In this document: positions 11,766-23,600 of the stretch, piece after piece | How positions within the stretch are numbered: the first letter of the stretch is position 1 | Layout: each line of letters opens with the position of its first letter | Assembly (NCBI GenBank): GCA_028023455.1 | Contig: JAQFVV010012510.1 | Coordinates: 866,001 to 930,000, forward strand | From: Epiperipatus broadwayi | Lineage: Eukaryota > Onychophora > Udeonychophora > Euonychophora > Peripatidae | Reading direction: 5' to 3' | Length of the DNA: 64,000 nucleotides | Position numbers and translations under genes: made by a program | The notes under the pieces: model-generated | What the model saw: only the letters and a program-made list of their open reading frames with translations | Database searches by the model: none | What the model was told of the DNA's origin: nothing

Positions 11766-13366
11766 TCTAGATTCCAAGTATATCAAATATGTTACTAATA
11801 ATTAGATGGTGGAATGATCTGAATTATATATATTGAAGTTTACTTTTATCTCTTTACGGAAACTGGAATGGTAATACTAATTTACAAGTGGTTATTTAAT
11901 TATTAATCAGCACCATATTTTAAATGTTTATATCTTGATTTCAACTGATCACAAATCACTCTTAAACATTTACAATAAATGCTTGTTTGTCCATCAATTG
12001 CACATCTCTTTTTTTTTTTTTTACCGATTTTATACTTTATCATATTTATAATTTTTATTTGTTAAAGCATATTTTGATTCAGTAGTATAAAAACATTCAA
12101 TTATTTTGAATGATTTCCAATATACATAAAGATTTTAAAAGGTTTACTGTAATTTGTGAATTAAATTTTTACTAGCTGTATTTAATTGTTGTAAAATTAA
12201 ATGCCATATGGGAAATGTTTCAAAATATTTGAAATATAATTTTATAGGTTTTTATTAACAATCTTTACAAATTTTAGTTTTTATGGCCAAAATTTTTACC
12301 ATAACAGCAATATTACATTTCCTTTTGTATTTGTTTTCAGTAAAATGTACTATTTCTTTGTAGAAGCAAAAATACAAATATTTTGGATAAAATTGGAAAA
12401 ATGTGCTTCTGAACAAGTTTCTACAACTGAATTTCCTACTAAATTTAGTGTGGGCAGTAGAAAGAACAAAAAAGGGCAGTTTTATTACGACTTTTAACCT
12501 TAGTCTGTAAACAATTGTATATCCTAGACATATTAAATGCAGCCATAAGATACAAGTTTTTAATATTTAGACCAGAGGTGATCACATTTTCTCCAAGTAT
12601 TGTGGTCCATTTTTTATATATTACACGCATGGTTTTAAAATGTCTCTCAATGTTTTTTTTTTTGGAAGTGATACATTTGCATTGATCATGGTGAAGATAT
12701 TTTTTTCTTCCTATTCTATATTAAATTTTTCTTTTCTTTGCTATTGCTTCTGTCATTACATCCCTCTTTTAAATTGCTAAAATATTAATTTTTCACAATA
12801 AATTACTTAAACCTGAGCATCTGTCACAACAAAAGTTTGCAACTGACCGAATATATTCAGTGTTTACAGTTGCACAATGGACGTATTTTGAAATGAATTT
12901 GTAATCAACGTAAACATCAGCATATATTTAGAATGAAACTACATATATTATCTAACCAATTAATCAACAAATGCTTGAATACATACAGCTGTTTGGATTT
13001 GCTAGTTTGTAATAGCCATAAGTGTGAAAATTTATTTATATATATGTATCTAATTTAGTTTAATGTAGCAACAATTACTATTACTTTTTTTTAATTCAGA
13101 TGGTCACTCCAAAATTTCTTGGTCTATCGGTGACTGCAATCAACCCCGATTTAGATTATATTGTTAATTTTGAGATTACATTTTCTAAATAGCTTCCATT
13201 GTTTTATGATACATGTGAATGATGAGAAATTCCTGAATTTAATTTTGTTTACAATAATCAATAAAGCAAGTCATATATAATAAAACATAATTGATCCATA
13301 TAACTTGTCTAGGATTGAATCATTGAGAAATTAAAAGTACCTAGCTTATTTGATATAATTTCATTT
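11766..13366. other. No gene seen
   Basis: AT-rich spacer. The open frame at 12445-12630 (minus) has no recognisable motif and I treat it as chance. Confidence 0.5.
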
Positions 13367-14001
13367 AACAGGCAAAATTCTCCATACAGGAGTGCCACTC
13401 AGAGTAATCAATGGATGCCAGAAGGCTTATGCATAAAATCCCCCTCGAGTGCCTACTCATCCAATATCCCCAGACTAGTTTCTGGTTGTGGCCTTCGTCA
13501 GTGAGGAGCTTTGGATCTGAAAGCACTGCACCCAGATCTTAGGATATAATGCAACCCTCCAGCAGCCACCTTTTATCTCTACTTAACTACAAAACTATGA
13601 GAATAAAATTGAAAACACAATATTTTCAATCTAAGCTCAATAACTTAGTCATATGGGTATGAACCCAGTTCAGTACCCATACATTTTGGTGTCTTTGGCT
13701 CTTTAACAACCATAGCCACCACTTTCCTATTAGGCAGGATTGGTGTTAAACCACTAAACATCACATGATCACTATTTCTTATGCTAGCACATAACTGTTA
13801 TTAAACAGACAAAACTCTCCATATAGTAGTGCCATTCAGAGTATTCGATGGATGCCATAAGGCTTATGCATAAAATCCCCATATCGTGCCTACTCATCCA
13901 ATATCCCCAGACTAGTTTTGGCTTATATGGAGAGTTTTGCTGTTTAATAGCAGTTATGTGCTAGCATAAGAAATATTGATCATGTGATGTTTAGTGGTTT
14001 A
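13367..14001 (-). mobile_element. Hammerhead-family element, tandem dimer with perfect 12-bp target duplication
   Basis: Flanked by ATAATTTCATTT at 13355-13366 and 14002-14013. Reading the minus strand, two copies of the same unit follow each other: the phrase around CAGACTAGT occurs at 13471 and 13909, and AACAGGCAAAATTCTCC at 13367 recurs near 13803. A short plus-oriented piece ends the element, making a small inverted tip. No open frame of note, so it is non-autonomous. The family keeps one constant end (ACAGGCAAAACTCTCC) and a variable other end. Confidence 0.85.
13460..13515 (-). ncRNA. Candidate type I hammerhead ribozyme
   Basis: On the minus strand: stem I strand TCCAA-AGC-TCCTCA, core CTGACGA (13501-13495), a short stem II, GAAA (13482-13479), palindromic CTAG, then TC and the other stem I strand TGGGGA-TA-TTGGA. 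Stem I pairs 6 bp (one G-U), an internal loop, then 5 bp. Predicted cleavage is between 13473 and 13472. In this copy stem II is reduced to GG/CC. The A-A at the foot of stem II departs from the usual G-C. Confidence 0.5.
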
Positions 14002-15992
14002 ATAATTTCATTTCTAATAGCAGCTATTAAACTAACGAATGTATCATATGTAGTATTAAACAGATAATTCACTTGCCTTTTACCATAGTTTCTAAATAGT
14101 TTTTAAAATTATATCAAAATCAGTTAAATATTCTAAGCAACTCATAATTTCCCAATGTACAATTGTTATGCTTTCTAAAGCACAATTCTTTTTAGAACTT
14201 CACACAATAATTTGTTGTCCTTAAATTTTTATCAATTATTACTTCATATTTTAAGCATTTTATGTACACACACATATTGAACTTATGCTCGACTAGTTTT
14301 CTAAAAATGTCAATAATGTTTTTCCATCACTGCATTCCGTTATTAATACATTTGAAATGACGACAAACAATGTGTAAATAAAACAGTAGAGTCCTTGTTT
14401 CTGAGTAAATTAACCACTCTTCTTTCCATAATACTAATAACTCTAATTAAATAGAAATATCATTTCTTAAATTTTCTTTCTAACTATTTTGCTTCCATCT
14501 TTAATATTTCATTTTGAATGTTGAATCTTTCCACAATTTTGCAGTTTTTCAGGAAGGCAAAAGTCAATAAAATCATTTACGATGCATTTTGTCCATAAAG
14601 CGAGATCTTTTCTGTATATTTGATATTAGGCATTATTTTATTAACATTAATTACATCAGACTGTTACAGTTTATTATTTGGTAGCCATCATTATTAACAA
14701 TAATTTCATCCATTGGTAATGCAAAAGTAAGTTATATTATTTTTTCCAGTTGTAGATACTTCTATGTAATGAATTTTTTTTTAAAATCCACTTCTCATTT
14801 TTAGCGTATTTTTTGAAAACCAGATCATATATTCTTTTCATTGCAATAAAATATTTATTTCTGATAATACAAAATCATATACTATTAGAATTACTAGACT
14901 TTTGCCATATTGTTATATATATTAACATTTCTAAATTTAATAACAAAGTAATAATCCATTAACAATTAATAAATATATTAAAAAATTCATAAAAATAATT
15001 ATAAGATACTGCATATATAAATTATATATGTATAAAATGGCCAAGTATTACATTTTAAATAATTTTCTGAAGAATAATTTAAATTATTTTATTTAATATA
15101 ATTCATTCTAATAAGAAGTCATAAAGCAAGTAATATAATATTGAATTTACTATATTTACCTTTTAAATATAATTTAATATAAATTCACAATTTATTATTC
15201 TCTTCTCACAAAGAATTTGTTACCATAACATCTAATGATAAGTTTTAAAAGAAATTAACAAATAACCAGATTATTTAAATCAATAAAAAATATTGTTTAA
15301 TCCCCATTTAAATATACATGAGGATGATGTGATTGATATTAAGTAACTTAATACCAGTTATGACCCGGGTAGACAATCATAATTTTATAATTCGTAAATA
15401 TGGCTACACAACAATGAGCAAATTTAGATGTTTATTATAAAAATGTTACGCCACATGGATGTACAATATTATTTATTTTATAAATAGAGGCAATAAAATG
15501 TTGTCTGAACTAAGCCTATTGTTTTTAATGACTTAATTATGTAAAAGAATGGCAATTATTTTTTGTTATCATACAATTAACATTAATGTATATATTTTAA
15601 TAAATTATTTAAAAAACAAAATATTTTAAGTAAAATAGAAAAAATATATTAAGCATTATGTATTGAAATACACAATTTGAATATACTGAAACAGTTGCTT
15701 TGCAATGTTTCAAGTAGTGTAGATAAATAAGTGGATTCACTAAAATTCTACTTGTAAATTAATTTGGAAAATTTTGTTAATTTAATATAAACGCATATTC
15801 ACGAGGTCGGAAAATATTTATTTATTAAAAGTAATGTAATATTTTTAATGTTGTATAATCTACAAACAAGGTTTAATCTGTTATGATAACAAAATCTAAA
15901 AGTTAAGAATTGTCTAGATAAGTCATGTAATCGAATTAATTAGTATGAAATTCAAACATTTCTTAATTAAAAACCTTATTTTTAAAATATGT
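14002..15992. other. No gene seen
   Basis: Very AT-rich spacer with no supportable coding or repeat feature. Confidence 0.5.
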
Positions 15993-16352
15993 GCAAGACC
16001 ACTCAAAGAAGTATGGAGAGATGCATGATAGGGTAACAAGAAGAGATCGAAAACACAATATATGGGTAAGAAAATAAACAGGTGTTATTGACCTCATTGA
16101 AAAAATTAAGACTGAAATGAAGTTGGGCTGGACATATTGCTAGAAGAGATGACAATAGATGGACAATTGAAATCTTAAACTGGATTCCAAGAGATTGTAA
16201 AAGACCCAGAAAGAGACCACATATGAGACGGATGGATGAAATAAGAAAGTGTGCAGGAGTGATGTGGAGAAAAGAAGCTAAAGATCGGTGATGGTTTGAA
16301 TTTGGAGAGACCTTCATCCTGCAGTGGATTGATAATGGTTGATGATGATGAC
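15993..16352 (+). mobile_element. RTE LINE 3' fragment, copy C (5'-truncated)
   Basis: Matches the last 350 bp of RTE copy B: the C-terminal SWAGHIARRDDNRWTIEILN-like coding part and the end GATAATGGTTGATGATGATG. A-T-rich direct repeats flank it (AATTAAAAACC...TTATTTTTAA from about 15966 and AATTAAAAACATGGCTTATT from 16364), as expected for target-primed insertion of a truncated LINE. Confidence 0.82.
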
Positions 16353-18199
16353 AAGAATATCTCAATTAAAAACATGGCTTATTTTTAAGATATTAATCTA
16401 GAAAGTTTGTGTAGGAGAATAATCAACCATGATGTGTATAAAAACTCAAAATATATTGTACGATTCATTAGATTAGATTTATTCATTAAATTCTTTTGTA
16501 TTCTACTAGTCCAAACGCATTCAAAATGCTGGGACTTTTCGTTCTGCTAGTCAAACTGCATTCATTGCCAGTTAATTCCTGCAAACAGTTTGTGACAAGC
16601 CGCCTGCAGTTATAAAATGAACATACAAATTATTATACAGTAAAAAAATGATACATGCTATAACAACACACATTACCTCAATTATATACTACCCAAAAAA
16701 AGATCTTAAAAAAAAATAAAAACTAATTTTTAAATTCAATAAATTTTACGATATAGCAACAACCACTTTTTTTTTGGGGGCACCGTACATGATCATGTTT
16801 ATTACTAACGTTTATTCAGTTTACATCAAAGTACATTTTATGATTATTTCTTTTTATTCTTTCCCAATTTTAATGTAATATAACATTTTATGTAATAAAA
16901 TATTTTCTAAGAATAAAGCTGCAAAGAAGTTTTACCAAATTAAAAAAATTTTTCAAGTGATAAAAATGAAACTAGTGATTCAGTAATAGCATAAAAAAAA
17001 AAAGAACCGTAAAAGGTCCTCGACTGGCATCAGAAAGGTTAAAGAATTTAAGTGAGAATTTAAAATGGGTAATGGCAAGTAGGGCTAACTATATCGATTC
17101 CTAAGTCTATACAGATTTAAAAACAATTAGGATGGATGTAGTCTGTTACTTGGGAGATTGCTATAATGTTTCTATAAGAGAAAAATTATTGAAGGATAAA
17201 AAAAAAGGGGGATTTTACCCAGAGTGTGATTGTGATAAGTTAAAAGCACTATATATTTGCAGTTCAATAAAATAATATGCATTCTATTGGAATCAAAACT
17301 TATAAACAAAAAATGACTTATTATATTCAATAGATGTGAGGCTTGGAACAAAATATAGCAGATATCTCAACTCCATTGTAATTGGTCTTTGATTTAGACA
17401 ATAAAACATTATTTTCATTCATTATTCTGGTGTGATTTTTCTCACTTAATATTGTTTGCAAATTAAGAGAACTTTAAAAAGCAAGATTTTTTTTATTTTT
17501 TATAAATAATGGTCAACACTATCATTATGCCCATACATTAACTTTCATTAGACAATATATTTTTTTGTATACAACTAACTAAAGCAACCTAGTGTTCAAT
17601 TCTAAAATGCAAAAAACATAAAAAAATTGATATCTGTTAGAAGTGTATTAAAATTAAAGCTTGCCATCATAAACAAAAAGTTCACCACTTTAGTTCATCA
17701 GATGTAAATTAGAAACAATGATTATTAGATCTACACTTTTACCTTCCTCTAGCGATGGCAATTGGTTCTCCAAAACTCATCGTTAAGGAAGAATATCGTT
17801 TACAGAATATGTATTTATAATGGGGAACTATAAGAAAAAAATTGATCGGTTCCTAAAACTAAAACATTACACTAACTTGGGAATAAAGTACATATTAAAA
17901 AAATTATTCATTAACACTTATTTTAAATGCAATCTGTTTTTCTTTTTAAACTTTTTTCTAATTAAAATGTTGTTTTTCTTTTGATTTGAAACCACTTGGG
18001 TGTAAACAACATTTTTAATGAAATTACAAAATCAATAACTATTTTTACATAATTAATCAGGTGTTCTAAAAATAATATATAGTAATTAAGGGTGCCCCCC
18101 CCCCTCAGTTTAATACTTATATTTAATGTTTTCCTGAAAGTTTATGATGATGGTATTTTAGTTGTACTGTATTTATATATTGGACTATTTCATCATCTA
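16353..18199. other. No gene seen
   Basis: AT-rich spacer. A less AT-rich patch at about 16505-16615 (AACGCATTCAAAATGCTGGG ... GACAAGCCGCCTGCAG) has no recognised identity. A C run sits at 18095-18104. Confidence 0.45.
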
Positions 18200-18308
18200 A
18201 TATAAGTGTTCAATGTCTTTAGAGAAATTAAACTTTATTTAAATAATCCAAGTACTGTACATTATATTTAAATAAAGTTTAATTTTTCTAGACATTCAAC
18301 ACTTATAT
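18165..18308. repeat. LINE 3'-tail-like hairpin
   Basis: Begins with TATATATTGGACTATTTC, the same phrase that opens the hairpin tails at 59.8 kb, then forms an imperfect inverted repeat: left arm 18200-18245, right arm 18265-18308 (ATATAAGTGTTCAATG against CATTCAACACTTATAT). Both contain TTAAACTTTATTTAAA. It is an older member of the same tail family. Confidence 0.6.
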
Positions 18309-19536
18309 GTATATAATATTATAGATTCATTAATTATATATATTTTAAGTTTATACATTCTATAATCAAAATACTGAATGCAGCATTAACATTGTGTTTT
18401 ATGAATAAAATATTGTATGTGCTATACAATTTCAGCAAAGTCATTACCTGTATACATAATTACAGTAATGTACTTTTGCTTTTTAGTAAAATGACTTTAA
18501 AATAATTATTCTCTGACATGATCATTGATGCAAAATTCAAGATGGCTGCCCCCCCCCCCCCCAATTTTTCCCAATTGTTATAGTGAATAATCGAAATAGT
18601 GGGTACAAATTGATGACAATTGCTATTGTGAAATATCGCTAAGTGAAGTCTAGGTATATATATAATTCCTATCCTTAGTATTTGAATCTCCATCCTCAAA
18701 TTGATTTCCGAGGCCTAGGATTCAAAATTAGAAGAGGAATGCATATATGCATTCAACAACCATCTTTAATTTTACTTTACCATCATGCTTAAAACTTGAA
18801 ATTCAAATCAGCTCAATATTTTGGATCAAAGTCATTTTGCTCGAGATCTAAAACTAGTTTAGCATCTATGTATTTAGTAGCCTCAATTGTTTATAATCTG
18901 TAGCATTATTCTCATGGCCAAAAACTATCCAAATTAATAAATAAAAGCTCTTTATTTTAGTGTCATCCAGTATAAACATGTTGATTTGGGTTCAAAACTT
19001 TAAGCTAACTTAAATTTAAGGTTTTAAAAAGTGGAATTAAAGGTAAGAACTGATTGTACATATGCAAACTTTCCAACGTTAAACCTTAGGGTTCAATAAC
19101 AAAAGCAAAAGCCAAAACCAGTTTTGTGGATCAAGTTCAAATATTAAGAATAGGAATTATAAAGGCATCAACCAATCATTTTATTACTCTAGCTTATACT
19201 AGATGATGATAAAATAGAATTACTTTTGTCTTATTGGTTAAGATGGATGTTTAGTGATTTTTTTACTTATTACCATTAAAATATTTGCAGTATTTGAGAT
19301 AATATAACCAAGATAGTATTCTTATAAAATTTAAATAATATAAATAAAACTTGAAATCAAGTGTTGACTTTTAGATATTAAAAATATTATATCTAGGTAA
19401 AATAACTAGTATTATAATTCTTTAATATATCCATAAATACACCGATATATCCAATCTAATATGCAATATTATAATTGGCGGAAAGCAGAACTAAACAGAC
19501 GTTTTTTTAAATATATACATTGTTAAATGGAGGATT
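18309..19536. other. No gene seen
   Basis: AT-rich spacer with a 14-base C run at 18549-18562. The open frame spanning that run (18460-18699, minus) has no family resemblance. Confidence 0.5.
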
Positions 19537-19930
19537 ACATGGATAACTAATGAGTAACTATTTCAAATTAGTTTAAGATGGACCATGTATATTTTTTTGC
19601 ATTTGCTTTTCTGTTCCAATCCATACTTCAAATTAATAATTGGATATCTTTGGATTGATTCTTTGCTTTTATTCTTCATTCCTGTATATTCTTGATAGCT
19701 TCTACATGACCAATCCATTATCTTTTATTAGTGTTTACATAGCTAATGAGTAACTATTTCAAAGTGGTTTTAAAATGGACCATGTATATCTTTTTGGATT
19801 TGTTTTTGTTCCAATCCATATTTTCAAATTAATAATTGGATATCTCTAGAATGATTTTTTACTTTTATTTTTCATTCCTGTACATTCTTGAAACCATCTA
19901 CATGACCATCCCATTATCTTTTATTTTCTC
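19537..19930 (+). repeat. Tandem duplication, two units of about 200 bp
   Basis: ACATGGATAACTAATGAGTA at 19537 recurs as ACATAGCTAATGAGTAAC at 19737. The following 190 bp match well through ATGGACCATGTATAT, TTGTTCCAATCCATA, AATAATTGGATATCT and CATCTACATGACCA. It lies just beyond the likely 3' end of the carrier gene. Confidence 0.8.
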
Positions 19931-20051
19931 AACAATTCAATATGTTCAATTTAATTTCTCTGCAATTGCAGTATTTGCAAAAGCTTTTTTTGATTTCTTT
20001 TTATTTTATTTAAATACTCCTCAAACTAAGTATTTTATATTACTATTATGA

Positions 20052-20482
20052 TATTCCTTATGGATGCATGTATTTTATAACAAATTTATGTTATGAATGA
20101 GTCAATTTTTCTTGAATTTTTTTAACTGTACAATTTATTAACAGTTTCAAGTTTTTCTACAACAAACAATTATTATTTATACCTTTTTTGTTTTTAAATA
20201 TTTATAAATATGTATTTATAAAGTTCTTAATAATTCACCACATTTAAGTAGTGTTTTGTGCAAGATATCTAATTACACATTTCAATACCCAGTCCTATAT
20301 CCTTTTCTTTTCAAGTATCCAGAAAAGTTAAAAATTATACATGAAAATTTAATCCATTGTACTAAAATGGATAGTTGTTTTTTTTTTTAAAAAAAAAAAC
20401 CAAGAATTAGGATTTTAATTTTACTCTACAAAAAAAAAGTTGCAAGCAATGGTTTAAAATTGAAGATTTGGATCAATAGATT
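20052..20482 (-). other. Probable SLC25A3 3' UTR
   Basis: AT-rich sequence downstream of the stop. An AATAAA hexamer lies at 20139-20134 and an ATTAAA near 20353-20348, either of which could mark the poly(A) site. No transcript evidence is available, so the end is a guess. Confidence 0.35.
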
Positions 20483-20646
20483 TTAGCTTTGTTTTTCAGC
20501 TAATTTCTTTTTCAAACTCTCTGGCATTTCAGGTGGTGGCGGACGAGGTATTCTGAGCCAGACTTTGACTGCATCGTAAATGAACCATTGCATGGCAGTA
20601 AGAGTACCAATCATAATAATCCTAGGGACTAAACCTTTCCATAAGC
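20483..20646 (-). CDS. SLC25A3: SLC25A3 coding exon 6, with stop codon
   Basis: Residues 292-345 and TAA at 20485-20483. Reads GLWKGLVPRIIMIGTLTAMQ, WFIYDAVKVWLRI and the terminal PRPPPPEMPESLKKKL. A poly-T tract ending TTTTAG precedes it. Intron 5, between this exon and exon 5, is only 316 bp. Confidence 0.95.
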
Positions 20647-23600
20647 CTAAAAAAAAAAAATATGAATTTTAAAAACGCAAATACATATACATTCATCATA
20701 CTAAAATAATGATGAATACTGTCCTCAATGGCAATATACTTTTAAGATATTTCTGTTAGATAATGTAAAACAGATTACTTAAAGATATGGTTACCAAAGA
20801 AGATATATTATTCTTACACACCTGAACTCAACCAAACACTTCATTTGATGCCTTAACTAATTTTGATTCATTTGAACCAAAATACCAAGACAAAAAAGTA
20901 TGGTCTTAAGGAGATGTGTACAATTCTTTTTTTTTTTTTTTAAAAAGTTATTAATATTTTACCTGCAAATCCTAATTTTTTAGCAACTTCAACAGCAGTA
21001 CTTCCTTTGTCCTGATTTAATTTGGATACAACTGTATCTGCAGGATGAGATACTATAGCACAAAAAACACCAGCTAAAAAAAAAACAAAAAAAAAAACAG
21101 AATTATTAATAAAGGAAAAAGAAAGAAAGTTTAAGATATATTTACAAAACAACCAAAAATTTTAAATATTAGTGAGGGCATTAATTACAATAGCAATATC
21201 AACCATAATCATTTCATTTATAACATTCTTTGACATTGCCTACTATATAATTTCTAACCTCTTCTAAAATTATGTTGATCTTGGGCAAAATTTTTCAAGT
21301 TTATATATTTTTATTTGCTATATTTATTCTTTCATAAGTCCTCCAAATTTTTTTCTACTAGTATTTATTATTTAAATAACCTAATGACATCAATTTCCAT
21401 ATCAGGCTGTTATATCAAACCATTTGTACAAACGAATATATTAACAATAGAGAAAACAATCTATTAAAATGCTTCCACTGATATCCAAGTGTCACATCAG
21501 TTTGTTAGATGATTGATTTTTATAAGTAGATAGATCAATGCACAATGAAAAAAAATAGTTTCTATGAAAATGTCTTTTTATTTACAGTGAATATAAGTGC
21601 CACACCATAACAATATCTGAATGCTGAAATCACAGCAATTTTGAAATTGAGACAAAATTATGAAAAATGCTTAAAATTTCAGGAAATACCAGACTTATAT
21701 TTGTAAATTAATAAGACTAATTGATGAGAGCAATATATTTCTATTTTGTCTTTTTTGAGTATAATAACCAACTGCTATTTTAAAAAATTCATAATTTTCA
21801 ACTTTTTCCTAAAAAATAACAAATGAAAATTCTTATTGTTAAATCTCAGTTTACTAGAAATTGGTGGATTAGTTTATGCTCTTTAACTATTAGACTACTG
21901 TTGTAAAAATAAATATAATATATAGAATGTACCATAATATAAACCTAATGGGAAGATATTGATATTTTTATTTAATATTTTAAAGTTTTCAGTAATTTAG
22001 AGTTATTTTAAAAACACAGGCAATACAAGATGTTACAAAATTGAACTACATGTTCACTAATCATTAATCTGGAAAGATTACAGAACTAAAAGAGCCAGAT
22101 TAATGTTTGCATCTGTTCTGGAAAATACCAAAGTGAAGATTAATAGAACAAATGTATGCTTTGAATTCAAATACTAAGCAAATAAATGACTGATATTAAC
22201 TTAAAATTTCATTCACCAGTTCACATTCGTAAGAAACTGTGACCAAAAAATAAAATGAGACAAAACAAAAAATTATCATACAAATTTTTAAAAAATGCAT
22301 ATATATTATTACAGTAGAAGACATAATACTTTGATAAAATCTTAAAACATTTTTCTTTCTACAATTTCTAAATGTAAGTTAAATATTTTTAGACAAATGC
22401 CAACAATACATTAAAACTGAAAATTCCAAAAATAGTAAAAATAATTCCATTCCTTATCTATTTTTACTTACCAATATAACCAGCAGCAAAAGTGACAATA
22501 AGCTGTTCTGCTTTACTACACTCATCTCTAGGTTTTGGAACCACATATTTATAAAGTGCTTCTAAAGTTCTTTCAAAGCAAGCAAATTTCATCATAGTGT
22601 AAGGGATCTGCCGACACCATAGAGGTACTAAACCTTTATAAAACCTGTAAATGAAATAGTAGAACTGAAAATATTTTACATTCTCCAAATATTTTAATAT
22701 TATTTCAGGAATACAATTCAGAAAACAAATTAGGGCATTTAGAAAGTTCTTCATAATACTCTAGACAAATTAAAGTAAAAAAAAAATTAGACATAAACAT
22801 GCAATTTTTCTAATAGTATTTTATGACAAAAAGAATGAATTACATGTCATAAAATATATTTTGCTGATGAAAAATGTTTTTTTGTTGTTGTTAGAGTGGA
22901 AAACACAAATCTTTCAAGAAAAAATTTCAAAATATTTTAGAGTACTTATTTCAAGAATTCACGAGGTTCCATTTTAGTCAGTTTTGTACAAGATAAAAAT
23001 CTGACCTTTAGAATTATCACAAGTAAAAAAAACTCCACACATTTAATAAAAAAAAACTAATAAAAATGAGAAAAAGCTTCACATGACTTAGAAATGCTTA
23101 CGAACAAAAACTGAAAAAGCAAACGCAATTTTTTAGAATGAAAAATCCCATAGACAAATTAAATGAAGACTAAAAGTTTAAAAAAAAAAAATTAAAGAAT
23201 ATGGAATGATAGATCCATTATTATACTATCACAAAATGTGGATTGCTTAAAGCATGAAATGAATGTGAAGACTAGATGTATAAATCCAGAAAAAATATCA
23301 ATGAGTGATTTTAAAAGAGAAGAAATCTATCAAAGATCTCACCTTGAATAAAACAAATTAAACGTACTGACCAGTGATCTTGGATGAAGGAAGAATCTAA
23401 TAGAAAAACTAGGACTCTTTCCCTAATTTTGTTAAGATAATAAAACCTGTGTTTATTTTCTAGCATTTTTATGACATTAATATGAAAAGTAAACCCGAAA
23501 GTATTAAATAGTCAGTTAATCTTAATTAAAATCTAAATGAATATGGAACTGTTTTTTTTTAGAATTCAAAAATGAAATATCTCCTTGTATATTATAGAAT

